64,000 nt of DNA. It comes from Dipylidium caninum (Eukaryota; Platyhelminthes; Cestoda; Cyclophyllidea; Dipylidiidae). Of this stretch, positions 1 through 12,599 are shown in pieces. Where the stretch lies: the NCBI GenBank assembly GCA_017562135.1, contig QEYB01000266.1:1333427-1397426 (forward strand). The letters run 5' to 3'. The position numbers and the translations under genes were made by a program. Below the pieces are notes generated by a model. It did no database searches, was not told where the DNA came from, and saw only the letters and a list, made by a program, of their open reading frames with translations. Numbering within the stretch: the first letter of the stretch is position 1; each line of letters opens with the position of its first letter.

Positions 1-1168
1 GGAAACGAAGGCAGTGTGTAGAGAAGGAGCCAAAGTGTATGCAAACTGTTAAGGCGTTTTGATCACATCCGAGGTTTACGAGGTCTGTCACTTGGCTTTT
101 CATTCAATTTCAACAAGAGCACTTACCTACTCTCCCCACTTGCCTACTCAAGACTGAGGAACGCAGCAGATCCTCCGAGCCGAAGCGCAGTTTAGTGACC
201 AAAGAAGGCCACTGAATCACGTAGCTGCCAGGCGCTATTAACTTTAATTGCGGTTTTATCGTTTTACTTAATTAGTGCGAGTTCCATTGCACAGCCACAA
301 ACACGCCTCCTCACTAGTTGTAAAACGGGTTCAGGGGGACTCGTTGGCTTGAGGAGGCTGCGCCAAATCCCCCTCCGGTCCGCCCGCCTCTCGGGCTCTT
401 CCAGTAAGGGACCACCTGCGTCCCCCTCCCCTGGGATCCGTCACAAGACAAACCGTTCCCCTTTGCCCACTTCCAGTGAAAACTAGGCCCAAGTTCTTTT
501 AAAACCCCACTGTCCGGGATATTTCCGGGGAAGGACGAAGTTCCCGAGAGTAGCTAGAGCAGGGACTTTGCAACCGTTCGCCGACAGAGTGCCTGCCAAC
601 CTGTTGGGACCTGTTTGAGAGAATCGCCATTTAATAATGGGAAAACGCCTTTCTGCTTGATGGACAGTGTCACCTGGTGAAATTAAACTTCTTCACCTAA
701 CATACAGCACAACACTGCACAATTTGCCGTGTGTTTCAATACTCATTTCGCTTGATCTTCAAATTCCGTAGTTTACAATAATTTCCAGAATAGGTGTGCT
801 TCTCTGCAAGAAACATGCTTCAACCCAAAAGCTGAGGCTGTATTCACGTAGACTTAGGCGCGAGTGGGGAAGAAATGGTCCAGAGGAACGCATCCCAGTG
901 GCTGAAGGTAAACAGGGAGGCGGGAGACCCAGCTAAGCACCTTGAGTCAAGCCAAGGTGCACCCTCTGCGAGAACAAGCAAAAAATTAATCTTCCACTTG
1001 TTGCTATAGTTAATCTGATAATAGTAGCATTTCTGAAGACATATACTCTATTGGAGATTTCTAAACTTTGTTTCGCATTTTCCCCTGCTCTGTTTTCTCA
1101 TATGAAAATAATTCTTTTTTCTGTTGTCAATGTGATTAATAAGTTTACTGAAACGGGAGGATTTTCCT
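1..1168. other. Region without recognised gene
   Basis: I see no coding exon or structured RNA here. The stretch just before 1169 is AT-rich and would suit an intron or 5' flank of the exon that follows. Nothing further can be supported. Confidence 0.4.
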
Positions 1169-1729
1169 ATGCTAAAATCCTTTGTCGCCTTCTCCTCCTC
1201 GCAAGACCCCGGTCGGGTCAGCATTAACCGTAACAACGGGGCCGCATCTCAGAGCATCTACGAGTGGGAGCCAGAGGAGGGTCTGCTCCCGTCGGACCGA
1301 GGTGCGGTGGATCTCAACAAGCCGCCCCGACCGCCGAGACTGCGTCCCACCCACCGCCCCGAGCGGCGTATCACAACCGACTGCGTGGGCCTCTCGCCGC
1401 GAATTCGACCAGCTTTGGGTGGAGAAAACGAACTAAGAGTCGCTGCAACCCCACCGCCTTTGACAGGCTACAACCTGAGGCACAGTGTAGATGCTGGAGC
1501 ATCAACAATAGGGGAGGAGACGGCGGATGACTCGTACGCTAACTACGAAAGCATTTATCGCATCCGCAACCGGAGATTCTCTGACGGGGCAGAGGTGGAG
1601 AGGATAGACAGTCAGCGTCTTGACGCCCTCATGAAACCCTATATGACCTCCACAGATGCCGAGCCCCACTGCTCGACATCGTCATCGAGACCCCCGTCGG
1701 CCTCTAGCGGCCTCATCTACCGGACGGAG
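1169..1729 (+). CDS. Exon of unrecognised Pro/Ser/Arg-rich protein
   Basis: This is a long open frame ending at a good splice donor (ACGGAG|gtgaga, GT at 1730). Either an ATG at 1169 is the true start, or the exon is internal and begins at 1206 after a pyrimidine-rich acceptor (cttctcctcctcgcaag); both share one frame. The peptide is hydrophilic and probably disordered, with a Pro/Arg stretch (NKPPRPPRLRPTHRPERR), a Tyr-rich patch (ANYESIYRIRNRRF) and a Ser-rich end (STSSSRPPSASS). No domain is recognised. It could be part of a scaffold or a cytoplasmic tail. Length and composition support coding, but no family does. Confidence 0.55.
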
Positions 1730-2560
1730 GTGAGACGTTGTTCCTCACTTGGGCCACATTATTTACACTTCTCTTATACGAGCTGTCGAAAATAAGCCTG
1801 CGACACTTTTTCACATCAGATCAAAACTGAGAAATGACCACGTTCCAAACATTGGAACTTGGGCTGATCTGATTATTTTGTCATCGAGGAAGGGCCATTT
1901 TGCTGTCGGTGGTAAGGTGCAGCAGAGTCCTTTGGCCTTTATGGAAGACGGGCAACTGGATCGGGATCGGGCGTTCACCGGTATCGCCCGGATGCCGAAG
2001 TGGTGGATGGAAGCGTTAATGGTCGGCGTAGAGCCGACTGTCTTTCGGACACTCTTGCAATTAAAGCGTAGCTTTGTTGGACGGACGGGCTCTCGTTCGC
2101 TGCACCGCCCTTAACACAGTCAGGAGATTCGGGGTCGAAGTCCCACTTCCCGGGAGAATTCTTCTATCCTCACTGTTTCTCTTCCCAAAAGCTCAGCGCG
2201 ATAGTTGCCTGTATTTATGACTGGCGGGATTGCGACCGCCCTTCGCATCACTCCATACTTCGACTGGTACAATGTACCAACACAAAGTATACGTCTCTTA
2301 TCACTTGCATTGTGGGAACACTTCCCGGGCGGTGCTTAGGTGTTCTGGCTGGAGAGTAGTCCAGTCCACGCGCTAGAAGCATTTCAAGAGAAAAGTCTAA
2401 GAAATGTTGTTAGTCTAAATTTCCCTCTTGCGCAAATTCCTCACATCATCTTTGCATCAACCTGAAAAGTTTGTCAGTGTAATGAAAAAAGACAAAGCGT
2501 TGCGTGTATCGGCCGATGAGGAAATAATTGTGCCGAGCGGAACGAGGGCATCCTGGCGGA

Positions 2561-2610
2561 GGGACAGACAGGCAGACAGACGAACGGACGGACGGACGGA
2601 CGGACGACAG
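2561..2610. repeat. ACGG/CAGA simple repeat
   Basis: Degenerate GACAGACAGG units pass into an (ACGG)n core at about 2584-2606. It is an ordinary microsatellite in probable intron sequence. Confidence 0.8.
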
Positions 2611-4294
2611 ACTCCAGAAGTCGGCTTGCCTATTCGGATAAGTCGGTCGTGTGGTCGGTGGCACTGTTATTTAGTACGTCTGTCTGCTTTTCGCCTAAGG
2701 TCAGAACCCCCCACGTAAATGTCGCGCATTCCGTTGAAAGCCGCGCATCCCCCCAGGGTAATTTCGTGGGCAATTAAATTCTCGCCCTGGCCTTGTCGCA
2801 CCGCTGTTTGCCTTCCTCAGTTTCTGTCAAGTCGACTGCTGGCGATTGTGCATTCGCCTCGTCGGAGCCACACAGTCCTGCTGGAGCGGAGGCGTCCCGA
2901 AGGTGGGGGGGGAGGGGGGAGGGCGATTGTGGGTCGAGTGCCTCCGCATTGGCAACACCACGCGATGGTTGCGCTAAGAACACTCCCCCCAGCGAAGGCT
3001 TGTAGCAGTGGTTTTTGTATTTTTGTTATCCAAAAGCACGATGTAATGCTTACCTTGTTATTTGGCATATCGGGACTTTTGGGGAGGCATCCTACCCCCT
3101 TGACAGGGATGAATTTTTCGAGGGGCAGGCATTACAGTCACGTGATGCATGCGAAGGAAATTTGTTTTCCATGTGAAACCGCATCCATGTGGAACGTACA
3201 TCTTGGCTGGCGGGAGGTCTGCAGGCAAATCCTGTACTGAGCAGGCCCATCAGGGGAACACACGAGTTTTCCCTAACGGATTGTAATCTTGATGCCAGAA
3301 TCAGGGTTAACGAAAGTTAAGAATGATGGCAGTTGAACTCTGTTTGTCCGAATTGCAACCACGTACGGCCGAGGTGGACACGCAGGAAAGGTAGCACCAC
3401 TTGGACAAAATTCACTTCACCCCTGGCGGCCCCTTTCACCTCATAACGTTCCACTTAACAAAACAAACAGGTTTTGGTGAAAGGGAATACTGGAACAGCG
3501 GGGGATTAGAACTCTATCATTGACGCCATTTGGGTGACTCGCTTCGCTTGGGGACGAAAGCGGTGACGCATTTTCTTATGAGTTGGCAAAGGTAACTTTC
3601 CTGAGTCCTCGACTGCAAAATCCCTTCTCCCTCACCTCGGTTGGTCGCTGCTCCGACGCCGAAATGGCGAGAGGACGAGGGCCGAATGAGAGTCGGGTGA
3701 TGGAATGGAACAGCGGATAGCCGCGGGTCCACGGGGCTGAAGAGGCAAACTTGGCTGGTTGACGTCTCCCCATAGGCGCGGACACGATTTTAGTGAACAG
3801 GCTCCGAACAGTTGACCTGAAACAGCCGTGGCATCGTGTAATGAAAGGAGATGGCGCGGCATCTTGCCTACTAAGATGTGTTTACATGTCTGATGCACTT
3901 ATCTGTCAACCTGATCCTCATTATGACCTGACTTTTTCTTTGTTTTTTGAACTACACCAATTAAACTTCTCGATTTACTCCCGCCCCGGTTACTAGACTA
4001 TAGCGATTTAACAGTACTTTACACTCCTCACTGCGTAGACGTCAGCGAAATACGACAAAAAATCCCTAGCAGGCGGCAGCCCTGAAATCCGTCTTTCACT
4101 GACGTTCATAAAGACGTTGATGGTGCTCGAAATGAAACCGGAAAAATCTTAAAGTCTCCTGTTCTCTTCTCCCTTTGCACGCTGGTTAGGTTACAATCAG
4201 CGATATACCGCCACCACCGTTACAGCCAGGGTCCTTCTCTTCAAGCCTCCCCTCGGCCTCCCCAACTCCACTTCACTTTGTCTACAGTGTCAAG

Positions 4295-4516
4295 CCATCT
4301 TCGCACCCGCCACTCTCTGCGACCGACGTTGAGGAGGTCTTCGACACTCCGGACGTCGAAGTTGCCGATGACGCGGCCCTGTTGCACCGCTCCCCCCAGA
4401 GCCTTAGCACTTCTCTGACGTCGCGCGTTTCGGGATCACCAAGCACACCCGTCCCCGCCGAACCTAACGGGAACAAAACCGGGGTGGTACCGAGGCTGCT
4501 CAATAGCCGAAAACAG
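4295..4516 (+). CDS. Second exon of the unrecognised Pro/Ser-rich protein
   Basis: This is a 74-codon open stretch in a phase that joins the 1169-1729 exon (both phase 0). The acceptor is either gtcaag at 4294 or ctacag at 4287; only the former keeps phase. The donor is CGAAAACAG|gtgcag at 4517. The peptide is acidic, then Ser/Thr/Pro-rich (VEEVFDTPDVEVADD, SPQSLSTSLTSRVSGSPSTP), typical of disordered signalling or scaffold proteins. No domain is recognised. Linkage to the flanking exons is inferred from strand, phase and composition. Confidence 0.5.
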
Positions 4517-5408
4517 GTGCAGATATCGGCGCCGACCCACCAGCCGAAAAGGCATCAGCTTTTGAGAGTGGCTCTTGCACAAGTGAGTTTCGAACATCTA
4601 CACGCAGTTGAGGTTATGGCAGTTGTCATTTTCCCGAACCGTCGCCTTAGGCCTCATTAAGGTGTGACAGCACGAAAAACCACCCTGAATACACATACGA
4701 CGGCGGTGTGAACTGAGCAACATGCCTCAGTAATTGGGATTGTAAGAGTGCTGCGCGAACGCAGAGGTGGCAGACTAAACTGCCTCCTCTTATTTTGTTC
4801 GTCACTGCCAATGGTCGTGTGGCCTACGAGGCTGTTTCTCGGAAATCAACTACTCCGACGGCAAGCGAGAGCAAGCAGGGATTTGAAGGGTGGCAGCCCT
4901 CTCATCTGAAGGGCATCCGCTCGACACTTGGGCTGGTGGCTTCACGCTTGTCACTTGTGTAGTAAGCTTCGGTCGGCAGTCGCAAGAAGGCAGTGGGGCG
5001 TCCTGTGTATACAAGGTTTATATTGAGCTTCCCCTGCTCCACTTCCACGGCATGCATCTTGACTCGACATTGTCTGGATTGACCTTGGACTGGTACTTCC
5101 ATGTTCCACTTTTAAGGAAGCCTTTCCATGCCCTGTTCGGTCTGAGGCGCATGCAGGATGATGCGCCAATAAGATGGATGGAGCCTCTCGAAATTTGGCC
5201 TACGCAGGAGAGACATAATGACATTTTTGCGATAAGTCGTCGGGAGACTCCCACTAAGACCTATTGGACGCTCTAGACTCCAAACGCCTGCTGAAGTTAC
5301 ACGTAATAATGAGCCCCATTTTCAAGGCTGCTACTGGAGGCGTCGAAGGCGTGCAGGAGGCTCCCGACACGTTAGGCCTTGAAACAGACTAAAGGCATTT
5401 AAGGCGAA

Positions 5409-5924
5409 TTGATGTGCTTTCGTGGCCACTCCTACGACGGTTCGCCACAGTCCTCAAAAGCTCACCACCTCGCGACCTGCCTCGCGGCCGCTTCCGCCTC
5501 CGAGCACGTACATCGCTTTAGCGTTGCAAAGTTACTTGGTTTCAGAAGTTATTGCGGATTTTGTCGAAGACGTCCATGGGTGTTACACAGTGCGGAGAAG
5601 ATCGATGCGAATCACATAAATGCCTTGACAAAACGTCGAAAAGCTTGCCTGCGCCCGAGAACTCGATCTTTGGCTCCCTCTCTCACCAGCTTGCATCTAA
5701 AAGGCGACGAAGTTGATCCATTTCTGGAGAAACTACTTCCTGGCGACTGTGAGTGGACAGGTGAGAAGGAGGTCAATCGGAGGCGATCGTGGGCGAAGAG
5801 AGATGAACCAGCCCAGACAGCATCAAAAACGGATGCTGTCAGTCTGGTGGAGCTACGAAAAAGAATGCTGCACCTCCACTTTTTAACAAACACGTCGACG
5901 GTCACTTCAAACGTGTACGTTTAG
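5409..5924 (+). CDS. Possible additional exon, uncertain
   Basis: This is a 171-codon open stretch rich in basic and polar residues (KRRKACLRPRTRS, EVNRRRSWAKRDEPAQT). An AG at 5449-5450 would give a phase-0 start that fits the preceding exon, but the frame runs to a stop at 5924 with no convincing donor. It may be an alternative terminal exon or chance. A second frame over 5450-5570 is also open and Pro/Ser-rich. Confidence 0.25.
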   Translation: MMCFRGHSYDGSPQSSKAHHLATCLAAASASEHVHRFSVAKLLGFRSYCGFCRRRPWVLHSAEKIDANHINALTKRRKACLRPRTRSLAPSLTSLHLKGDEVDPFLEKLLPGDCEWTGEKEVNRRRSWAKRDEPAQTASKTDAVSLVELRKRMLHLHFLTNTSTVTSNVYV

Positions 5925-6706
5925 CAACTCGCCAAACCGAGCGATGCACTTCAAGCAGGGCGGTGCGAAGTGGCGAATCGAGGGGGGTTTTGCCGATGTC
6001 CACCATGGGAGCGCACAGCCCCATGCCTCTTCGGTCATTCGGCAAAAATTGTTGCCTCCGAGTTGGGACTATCTGGCACATCCGCCCTGCAGCTCTTCAG
6101 GCAGTCATTTATTTCCTCGTTCCATGCAGACCTCCTCAAAGACGCTCCTAATGTCAGTTTTTTGATAGTAAAGATCAAAAAATTTGTGAACGAGGAATTA
6201 TGACTGCCTGAACGATGGCGAAAGGTCGTCGACATTAACGGAGAGCACCCAAGTGACCACAGTCACATTTTTCAGCAAGAATTTATAATTCAGTTTTTTA
6301 GTGAAAATCCGCAATCACTTAGTTGCCAAGGCAGTACACAAATTAGACAAAAAGAGTGGGAAAGTTGATGAACTTGGTAGGGATCCTCTGCGGAGTCCCA
6401 AAAATCTCGTAACATTCACCGGAGCAGGTGTTGTACGCACGGGAGTAAGACGATCATTTCTCCAAAAACGCCTTTTTAAAATCATCAAAACGTCATAGCG
6501 AACTTTGAGCCACTTAGCTTTGACGGAATCTGGCGCGTTCCACCTTGTGCCTCATTAATCCGGCCTGCGGCCGGAGATGCACTTTCTTCACCGAGCCAAA
6601 AAACACTTTTCCCACCTAAATCGGCAAGGAATGTTGACGTTGCCACTTGTGCGCTATGCTAAGTCGCGCTTTTGGTGACAAAACTGCTCTGCTTCTTAGC
6701 CCTCAG

Positions 6707-7177
6707 TTTCGAAATCGCCCCTCCTCATAAATGGCAAATCGGCGTCTCCGCTCCGTGGACCTCCGTTCACCGACGCTCCGCGCCGCCGAGGTAGTAGTGC
6801 GGCTGAGGTTCAACCGTTGCCAGCGGTGACAGACCTGAAGACGGGCAGTCTTGATCGGGACGGCGTGTGGCGGCCGAATCGCACCTCGTTGCACAGTGTC
6901 GGACGCAGCGCTGTGCCGCCAGCAACACATGGCCTCGGCCACGCGTCCTTTCCCCTCTTCACCGACGTGATGGGCGGCCTCCTACGTCCTGATCGGCGGC
7001 GGTTCCGGCAGCTGTCGCCCATCTCCCCTCCTCTGAGCGCCAGTGGTGGGGTCTACGAGGTGCCAATTTTTGTGGTGGCCTCCACCACCGCTCCGATCCC
7101 TTCAACTCCGCCACTCTCTGCCCCTCCCAACTTTCGGGTGCGGACTCTCTCCCCCATCGGCGTCAACACGCGACGAG
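6707..7177 (+). CDS. Large exon of unrecognised Pro/Arg/Ser-rich protein
   Basis: About 157 codons are open between an acceptor (cttagccctcag, ending 6706) and a strong donor (CGACGAG|gtaagc, GT at 7178). The sequence has repeated proline patches (PLRGPPFTDAPRRRG, SPISPPLSASGG, STPPLSAPPNFRVR) and no recognisable fold. Composition matches the exons at 1169 and 4295, so I infer the same gene. It starts in phase 1 and ends in phase 1. The function is unknown. Confidence 0.5.
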
Positions 7178-7822
7178 GTAAGCTTCCTGCCCGTGTTACC
7201 TCCCGGCGGCTGACTACGCACCTCAGTTGGCTACTTCGTCATGAGTTGTTTGGCTACTTCCTGAGTGGAAACTTTCATCCACTGCTCAATTTTCGACTTG
7301 GACCCCGCATTTTCGTGCTGCCTTCTCCAGCATACTTAATAGCCTAGTCTACCGAGAGCTGATTAAACTCACTTCAAATGTCGACCAGTCGCGGACGAAC
7401 TGTTCGGCCCTCGAGTGGAATCATTTCACGGTATCCGGCTGTCTTCTGCCAGCCCTTCAGCGTAACTTCGACACTCTCAAACTCTACTGCTAATTCCCCC
7501 TTCCCTATATGAGCGGTTATGCATTTTTGGGATCGGTCTTCCCTCTGTCGCTGGCCGTGCGTCGGAATCGGAGGCCACGGGACCTGCCCCGCGCCTGTCT
7601 GTCCCCCGCACTCCATCCACTTGGGGTCAATGCCCATTAGGCCACCAAGTGTGGCCTTCTGCTGCCATGACATGATTGCACACGGGGCGTCCGTTGAAGG
7701 AGTCTCACTGCGTGTGATCCCGCATATAAAAACCAAGGAGAGATTGGCGGGGTGTGCAGTCTGAAAAAGCGGCCGCGTCACCCTCCTGTGAAGATCCCGT
7801 TTCAGGCATTTAAAATGTCACA

Positions 7823-7843
7823 TGTGTGTGTGTGTGTGTGTGT
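7823..7843. repeat. (TG)n microsatellite
   Basis: A short perfect TG dinucleotide tract lies in the presumed intron after the exon ending at 7177. Confidence 0.85.
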
Positions 7844-8712
7844 TTATTCTAGACAAAAATCCTTCTTAATGAGTGAAATTACGGGTTTTCCAGAGCCTCT
7901 GAGTGGGTTCACCCAAAGCCTTGAGATGCGCAACTCTGTTTATTGTCCTCCGAGAGGAGTAAGTGCAAAAAAATCCATTCTTCCGTCTAAAGTGAGCACC
8001 TATGTGGCAGTAAAATACATGTGTTGACTAAATTTTGTGTTAAAACCTCCGCAACGACTCCCTTTCCATGCAGATATATGAATCATTCGAGGCACAGCCT
8101 TCCCTGCCTCCTCTCTCACATGGCTCCTAATTTTTGCTGCCAAAAGTATTTTTTGCTGAAGGCCCTGGCCTCCGACTGGGTGCGCCAGTTTTGTCGCTCG
8201 ACGCCTTATTAATTTTTCACTGGATCAGCTTTGCTTTCCCCCTTCTCATTCGGTAAACATGCTCCCAATCTGGACATGAACTGCCATCTTCAAAGAATGC
8301 TCGGTTCTCGCCCTCTGGCCGCTTCATCTACGACGACTATACGTCTCTAGAGTAAACGGTGATGCGTTATTTGCTGACAGTCCCATAACCTTACGATTTA
8401 CTAAAAAGGCTTGTTAAAATTAAATTTTACTGAACTCTCATCTCCCTCGACGAAACATCAGGCTGTTTGAGGCTCTCGAGTCTCCATAGGCTTATTTATA
8501 CCGGATAAACTGGAAAGTAGAAAAGGTTATGGCGCCCACGTCTAATCGAACGCGTATACTCAGTTGGGATCGGGGTTTGTCAAGAACTCCGCCCATATAA
8601 GCGGGTATTTTGGTGTATCGAGGCGTTCGGGTGGGTGACGCGTGGTCAGAAAGTGAGTTGTGAGTACGAGTGATAGGGCTAGTTTTCTAATCCAGTCTTA
8701 AAACGAAGTGCT

Positions 8713-8724
8713 TAACCCTAACCC
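8713..8724. repeat. Two telomere-like TAACCC units
   Basis: taaccctaaccc occurs once. It is too short to call an interstitial telomeric array and is recorded only as an observation. Confidence 0.4.
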
Positions 8725-10149
8725 GTCAGCTGAGGACCTCGAGGCAACCTCTGTCCCATCATCGGGCGGGCAGAGTTTTCTCGACCCCTCCTCCCGCGCC
8801 GCATAGGAGAGTTGTCACTCCGAGGGGAAGATTCGCGCAGCAAGTGGGTTCCCACTGTCGACAGTCGCCCTCACTAGACCCCTTCTTATTATTTAAGTCA
8901 TATCCCCTTACGAATTGGCTAAACGGCCGTTTTCTCCTATTTGCCGAGAGGACGCGGATGAAGTGCAGACTGTTGCAAGAGAACCCGCGGAGAAAATGAG
9001 AGTTGAAACCAGCAGCTACTTGTGCGTGGATACGGGTGATTGTCCAGGTGTCAAAACCCCCCAAAAAGACTGTCACAAAACGCAAAGACATTCACTCTTT
9101 GGCTTTAACTGCACGTAGGCATAATGACCGGGGAAAGTGTAGGCGGCCACTTTCGCCCATCCCTTCTTCCCCTCCCCCTCCCCTCCCCGAAGGAAAGTTC
9201 CCTTGACCTTGTGCAGCTAAAGTGCAGTAAGACTTGCAATTGGAGTTATTTTCTGCTCATGTCGAGCAGCTAAGTGCGGGAAGAGGAAATCTACTTCGGC
9301 CTTGAGGACCTCGGTTGAAGGCTCTCTTGGATCACGAAACTTTTACGCTATACTCTAGCATTTGTTGCCGCAAGTCTTTCAGGAACCAAGAGATATAATG
9401 AGGAAACAACCTGACTTGCGATGTATTTCATTTCCAGCTAGGCCTTGTGACGCCCTACGGTGCACGCGAAAGATGGCTATTTTTATGCGTAACAATAGGC
9501 CCCAGAACGCGCTCTGCCGCTTCTGTTGCCTAAAAGCGCGCTGACACATGTGGGGATGTTTGGGACACTTTTTGCACTGGAGCATAACTCCCTCGCCCGA
9601 AGGCATCCCTGCTGGGGAGAGGCTGTTTGGATGCGCGCTGAGCTTGGTGCGCGGTGGAACCGCGAATGAGCGATTCTCGAATGCTTCTGGTGTCGTGATG
9701 CAGAGTTCACGTAAACAGCCGAGGATGGAAATCACAATCCGTTCGAACCAAGTGACTAGGGTCGTTTTTTCCCTGAGGTCACATGACTTCGCCTGCCCAG
9801 AAATCCCAACACAAAGCACTGCCTTCTGGGCCACTTTCGACATCTGCTTTTCCACTTGTTGTCGTCTTAATTTCTGAAGAATTCTAGATAAGCAGAATTG
9901 TCATGACCATGTGCGTAGTCTCCGGGAAATTAAACTCACCATTCCCCTGTGAATCAAAATTTTATTTTGGCAATACGGGGGCTAAATTCCGAGTTGCCTG
10001 CCACGTCGTGAGACAGTCAGTCAAAAAGCAGCTCACCCATCCCTGCTGGTCAGAGGTCGTAAATGCTCGTTCGTCGGCAAGAAGGAAAGTGCCCCTCACG
10101 AATAACATCGTCTCTTGTCTCGAACACTGTCTTCGCCCAACTCCTGCAG

Positions 10150-10220
10150 ACGCATCTCTCCCAGTCGAGAAATCGCGAGATGCCGCGGCAGGTGCTTGCT
10201 CACCTCAGTGGCAGGAATAG
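10150..10220 (+). CDS. Possible terminal exon of the Pro/Ser-rich gene
   Basis: A good acceptor (cccaactcctgcag, ending 10149) opens a frame that continues the phase left by the exon ending at 7177 and stops at 10218-10220 (tail CSPQWQE). A different frame from the same acceptor stays open to a stop at 10341 (tail VSLFYPTA). Only the first is phase-consistent. The implied intron is about 3 kb. The assignment is tentative. Confidence 0.3.
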
Positions 10221-10341
10221 TCGAGACTCTGCATTCTTCCTTCGACTGCCACGTCGCGTAGCAACTGATTCAGGCGAAGAGGTTTATTTGTGTTTCCTCC
10301 CTCCTGAAGAAGAGGTCAGCCTCTTCTACCCAACGGCTTGA

Positions 10342-12599
10342 CGGCAGAGTGTGGTGATAAACTTCTTCAGGGGCGAGGAGAAATCAAGAAATCTTTTCAA
10401 ATGACACAAGATTTCAAAGTGAATATCTAAAGTCTTTGCCAAGCGAGGAAAGACAATTCTCTGTACTTACATCAGTTAACCTAACAAAAGGTATTTTCGG
10501 TTGATTAGGCAAATCCGCACTAAAATATCTGAAACGAAGCGCTACTTATAGTGAGGATAGGTGGGTAGTGTGATGAAGTTTAAATTGTCTCTAATTTCTT
10601 TGTTTATGTGAAAATATGGCTCATAAAGGTAAGACTTTTATACATGCGACTTTTATTCTTAAGGTTTCTCCTCAGCTGAAAACCCCTGTAACAGTTGCCA
10701 TACGTTGTTCTTCTGCGTTAGACGCTCGAAGAGGTTACGTAAGCAGGTTATCATGTCATTGTTTTATATCTTCTTATTGATAGGGACAAACGCAACAGAC
10801 GTTACCATGAGAAGAAGTTAACTTCGGAACCATGACAGGAGACAATGACTTTTCGCTATTTCGCAATTCTGCTTACAATTGTCATCAATGGAGAAAGAGT
10901 TATTTTCACCCAACTCTCCCATGGACGAATCAACGTACATGCCACTATGCCAGCAAAAGGACATACAGCCCTCACCACTTGTCGTTTTTTGCCCCTTTTC
11001 TACATCCCGAAGTTGTGTATTGGTATTCGCATCCTCGTCCCCCGCCTCCCCCACCTCCTGTAATCGCGAGCGAGGTTGGTAGATCAACGTCGTCTATTGT
11101 TTTGTGCCTCTTAAGAAATCACTACCGTCTAAGCCATCCACAGCCACCATCAGTATGGCAAATTACTCCCTCACAGTTCCTTTGACTGAGGAACATCCAT
11201 TACGCGCAACTGCCAAAGCGAGAGTTCTGCACAATCTATATGCAAGTATCTATAAAGACCTTTGTATTTGTCACGAGAAAAAAGACTTCTTGTCTATCTA
11301 ATTATTACGAGGATCTGAGTTGAAATGATGTCAAAACACTGGTGTTTTGCAGCCCTGCTAACTTCATGTGTGTCGGGGCGCCATAGCATAACATAACTAT
11401 TTGCCAATACAGTGTCGGGGCGCCATAGCATAACATAACTATTTGCCAATACAGCCAACTCTAGTAAAGTAATTAAGAAATTCACATTCCCACCACAAAA
11501 AAAGTTTTTTTCCTTTTCATAGGTCCCAAAGTGATTGCCTGAGAATTCACCATAAAATATCGCTTTACCACACCTCCATTGGATGTAATTTATCCAAAAT
11601 ACCATAAGGCTCTGTGAACATTGTTACGGGGATCTCATGTATTTGCTGAATAAGCAGAATTAGTTGAAGCCGAGGTATAATTTTTCAGGCATGCTCATGT
11701 GGTCCAACTTAACGCCACGTTAATCCGCAGCTGAGACTGTGCGCGGTTACTGCATAATGGCTAACGTCTAAAAGTTGCCGTCGTTTATGATAGGTAATGA
11801 AAAAAAGTAAGGTACTAAACTCCTCTCGACGTATTCATCAAGTGAAGCAGAAATTCTAAACAACGTAACGGTATTGGCAGTGTAAGCCTACTCTCCAGGC
11901 AGATTATTTTATGGCATTATTGGAGGAAGAACAATATTATTAATATTAGGATGGTGGAGACTGATTTTTTTCACAATCGCCCCTTTGGCTACACACCTGT
12001 TGGTCTCGGAGTACACAGTTCTCGGATTATCTGGTTTTTTTTCAACTATAATTTGTGAAAGATGGAGTATTTTATATGACGATGGGATATAGGGTGCGGG
12101 GAAACAGAGAAATTACCGCTTGCGTAATTTCATGGTTAGGCCACTCTAGCATGACTGTTATCGAGCTAAGTGATACCTTTCAAGGCTCTCGTCAACAGAA
12201 TGAGAATTTTGTTAGAGGCAAGGCGGTAAAAATCTTGAAAAGTTTGAATTACGACTTTTGGCACATTCTGACAGTATTTCACAAACAACGGCAGTCCAAA
12301 AAATCATATACAAGGTCTTGCTACGACGTTTAAAAGAATTCACTGTGAAGGTCTTTAGAATAGTACATTTGCTTTTAAAGTAATTAAATTTACGCCCCGC
12401 AATATCCAACAATTTTTTGACAAGGAAGATATATTTTTTTACGTGCGAAAAATGATTAGGGAAAGATTTGTGGCATTTTACGGAAGTGAGTGATCTACTA
12501 GTCCCTGATAAAATAAGTTGTCCTTGAAAATCGCTCGCCACTCACCTGATTGGGTGGAATTCTTATAGTTGCGGGTAAACCCACCGCAGCCTTGCTTCC
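10342..12599. other. AT-rich intergenic spacer
   Basis: No gene is recognised between the preceding exons and the FDXR start codon. Apart from the 42-bp tandem duplication listed separately, I see only AT-rich unique sequence and chance open frames. Confidence 0.5.
11371..11454. repeat. Exact 42-bp tandem duplication
   Basis: Positions 11371-11412 and 11413-11454 are identical (unit begins tgtcggggcgccatag and ends gccaatacag). There are two copies only, head to tail with no spacer. Perfect identity points to a recent duplication or an assembly artefact. Confidence 0.95.

Noticed and set aside
8713..8724. Interstitial telomere
   Set aside because: Only two hexamer units, expected by chance in sequence of this size.
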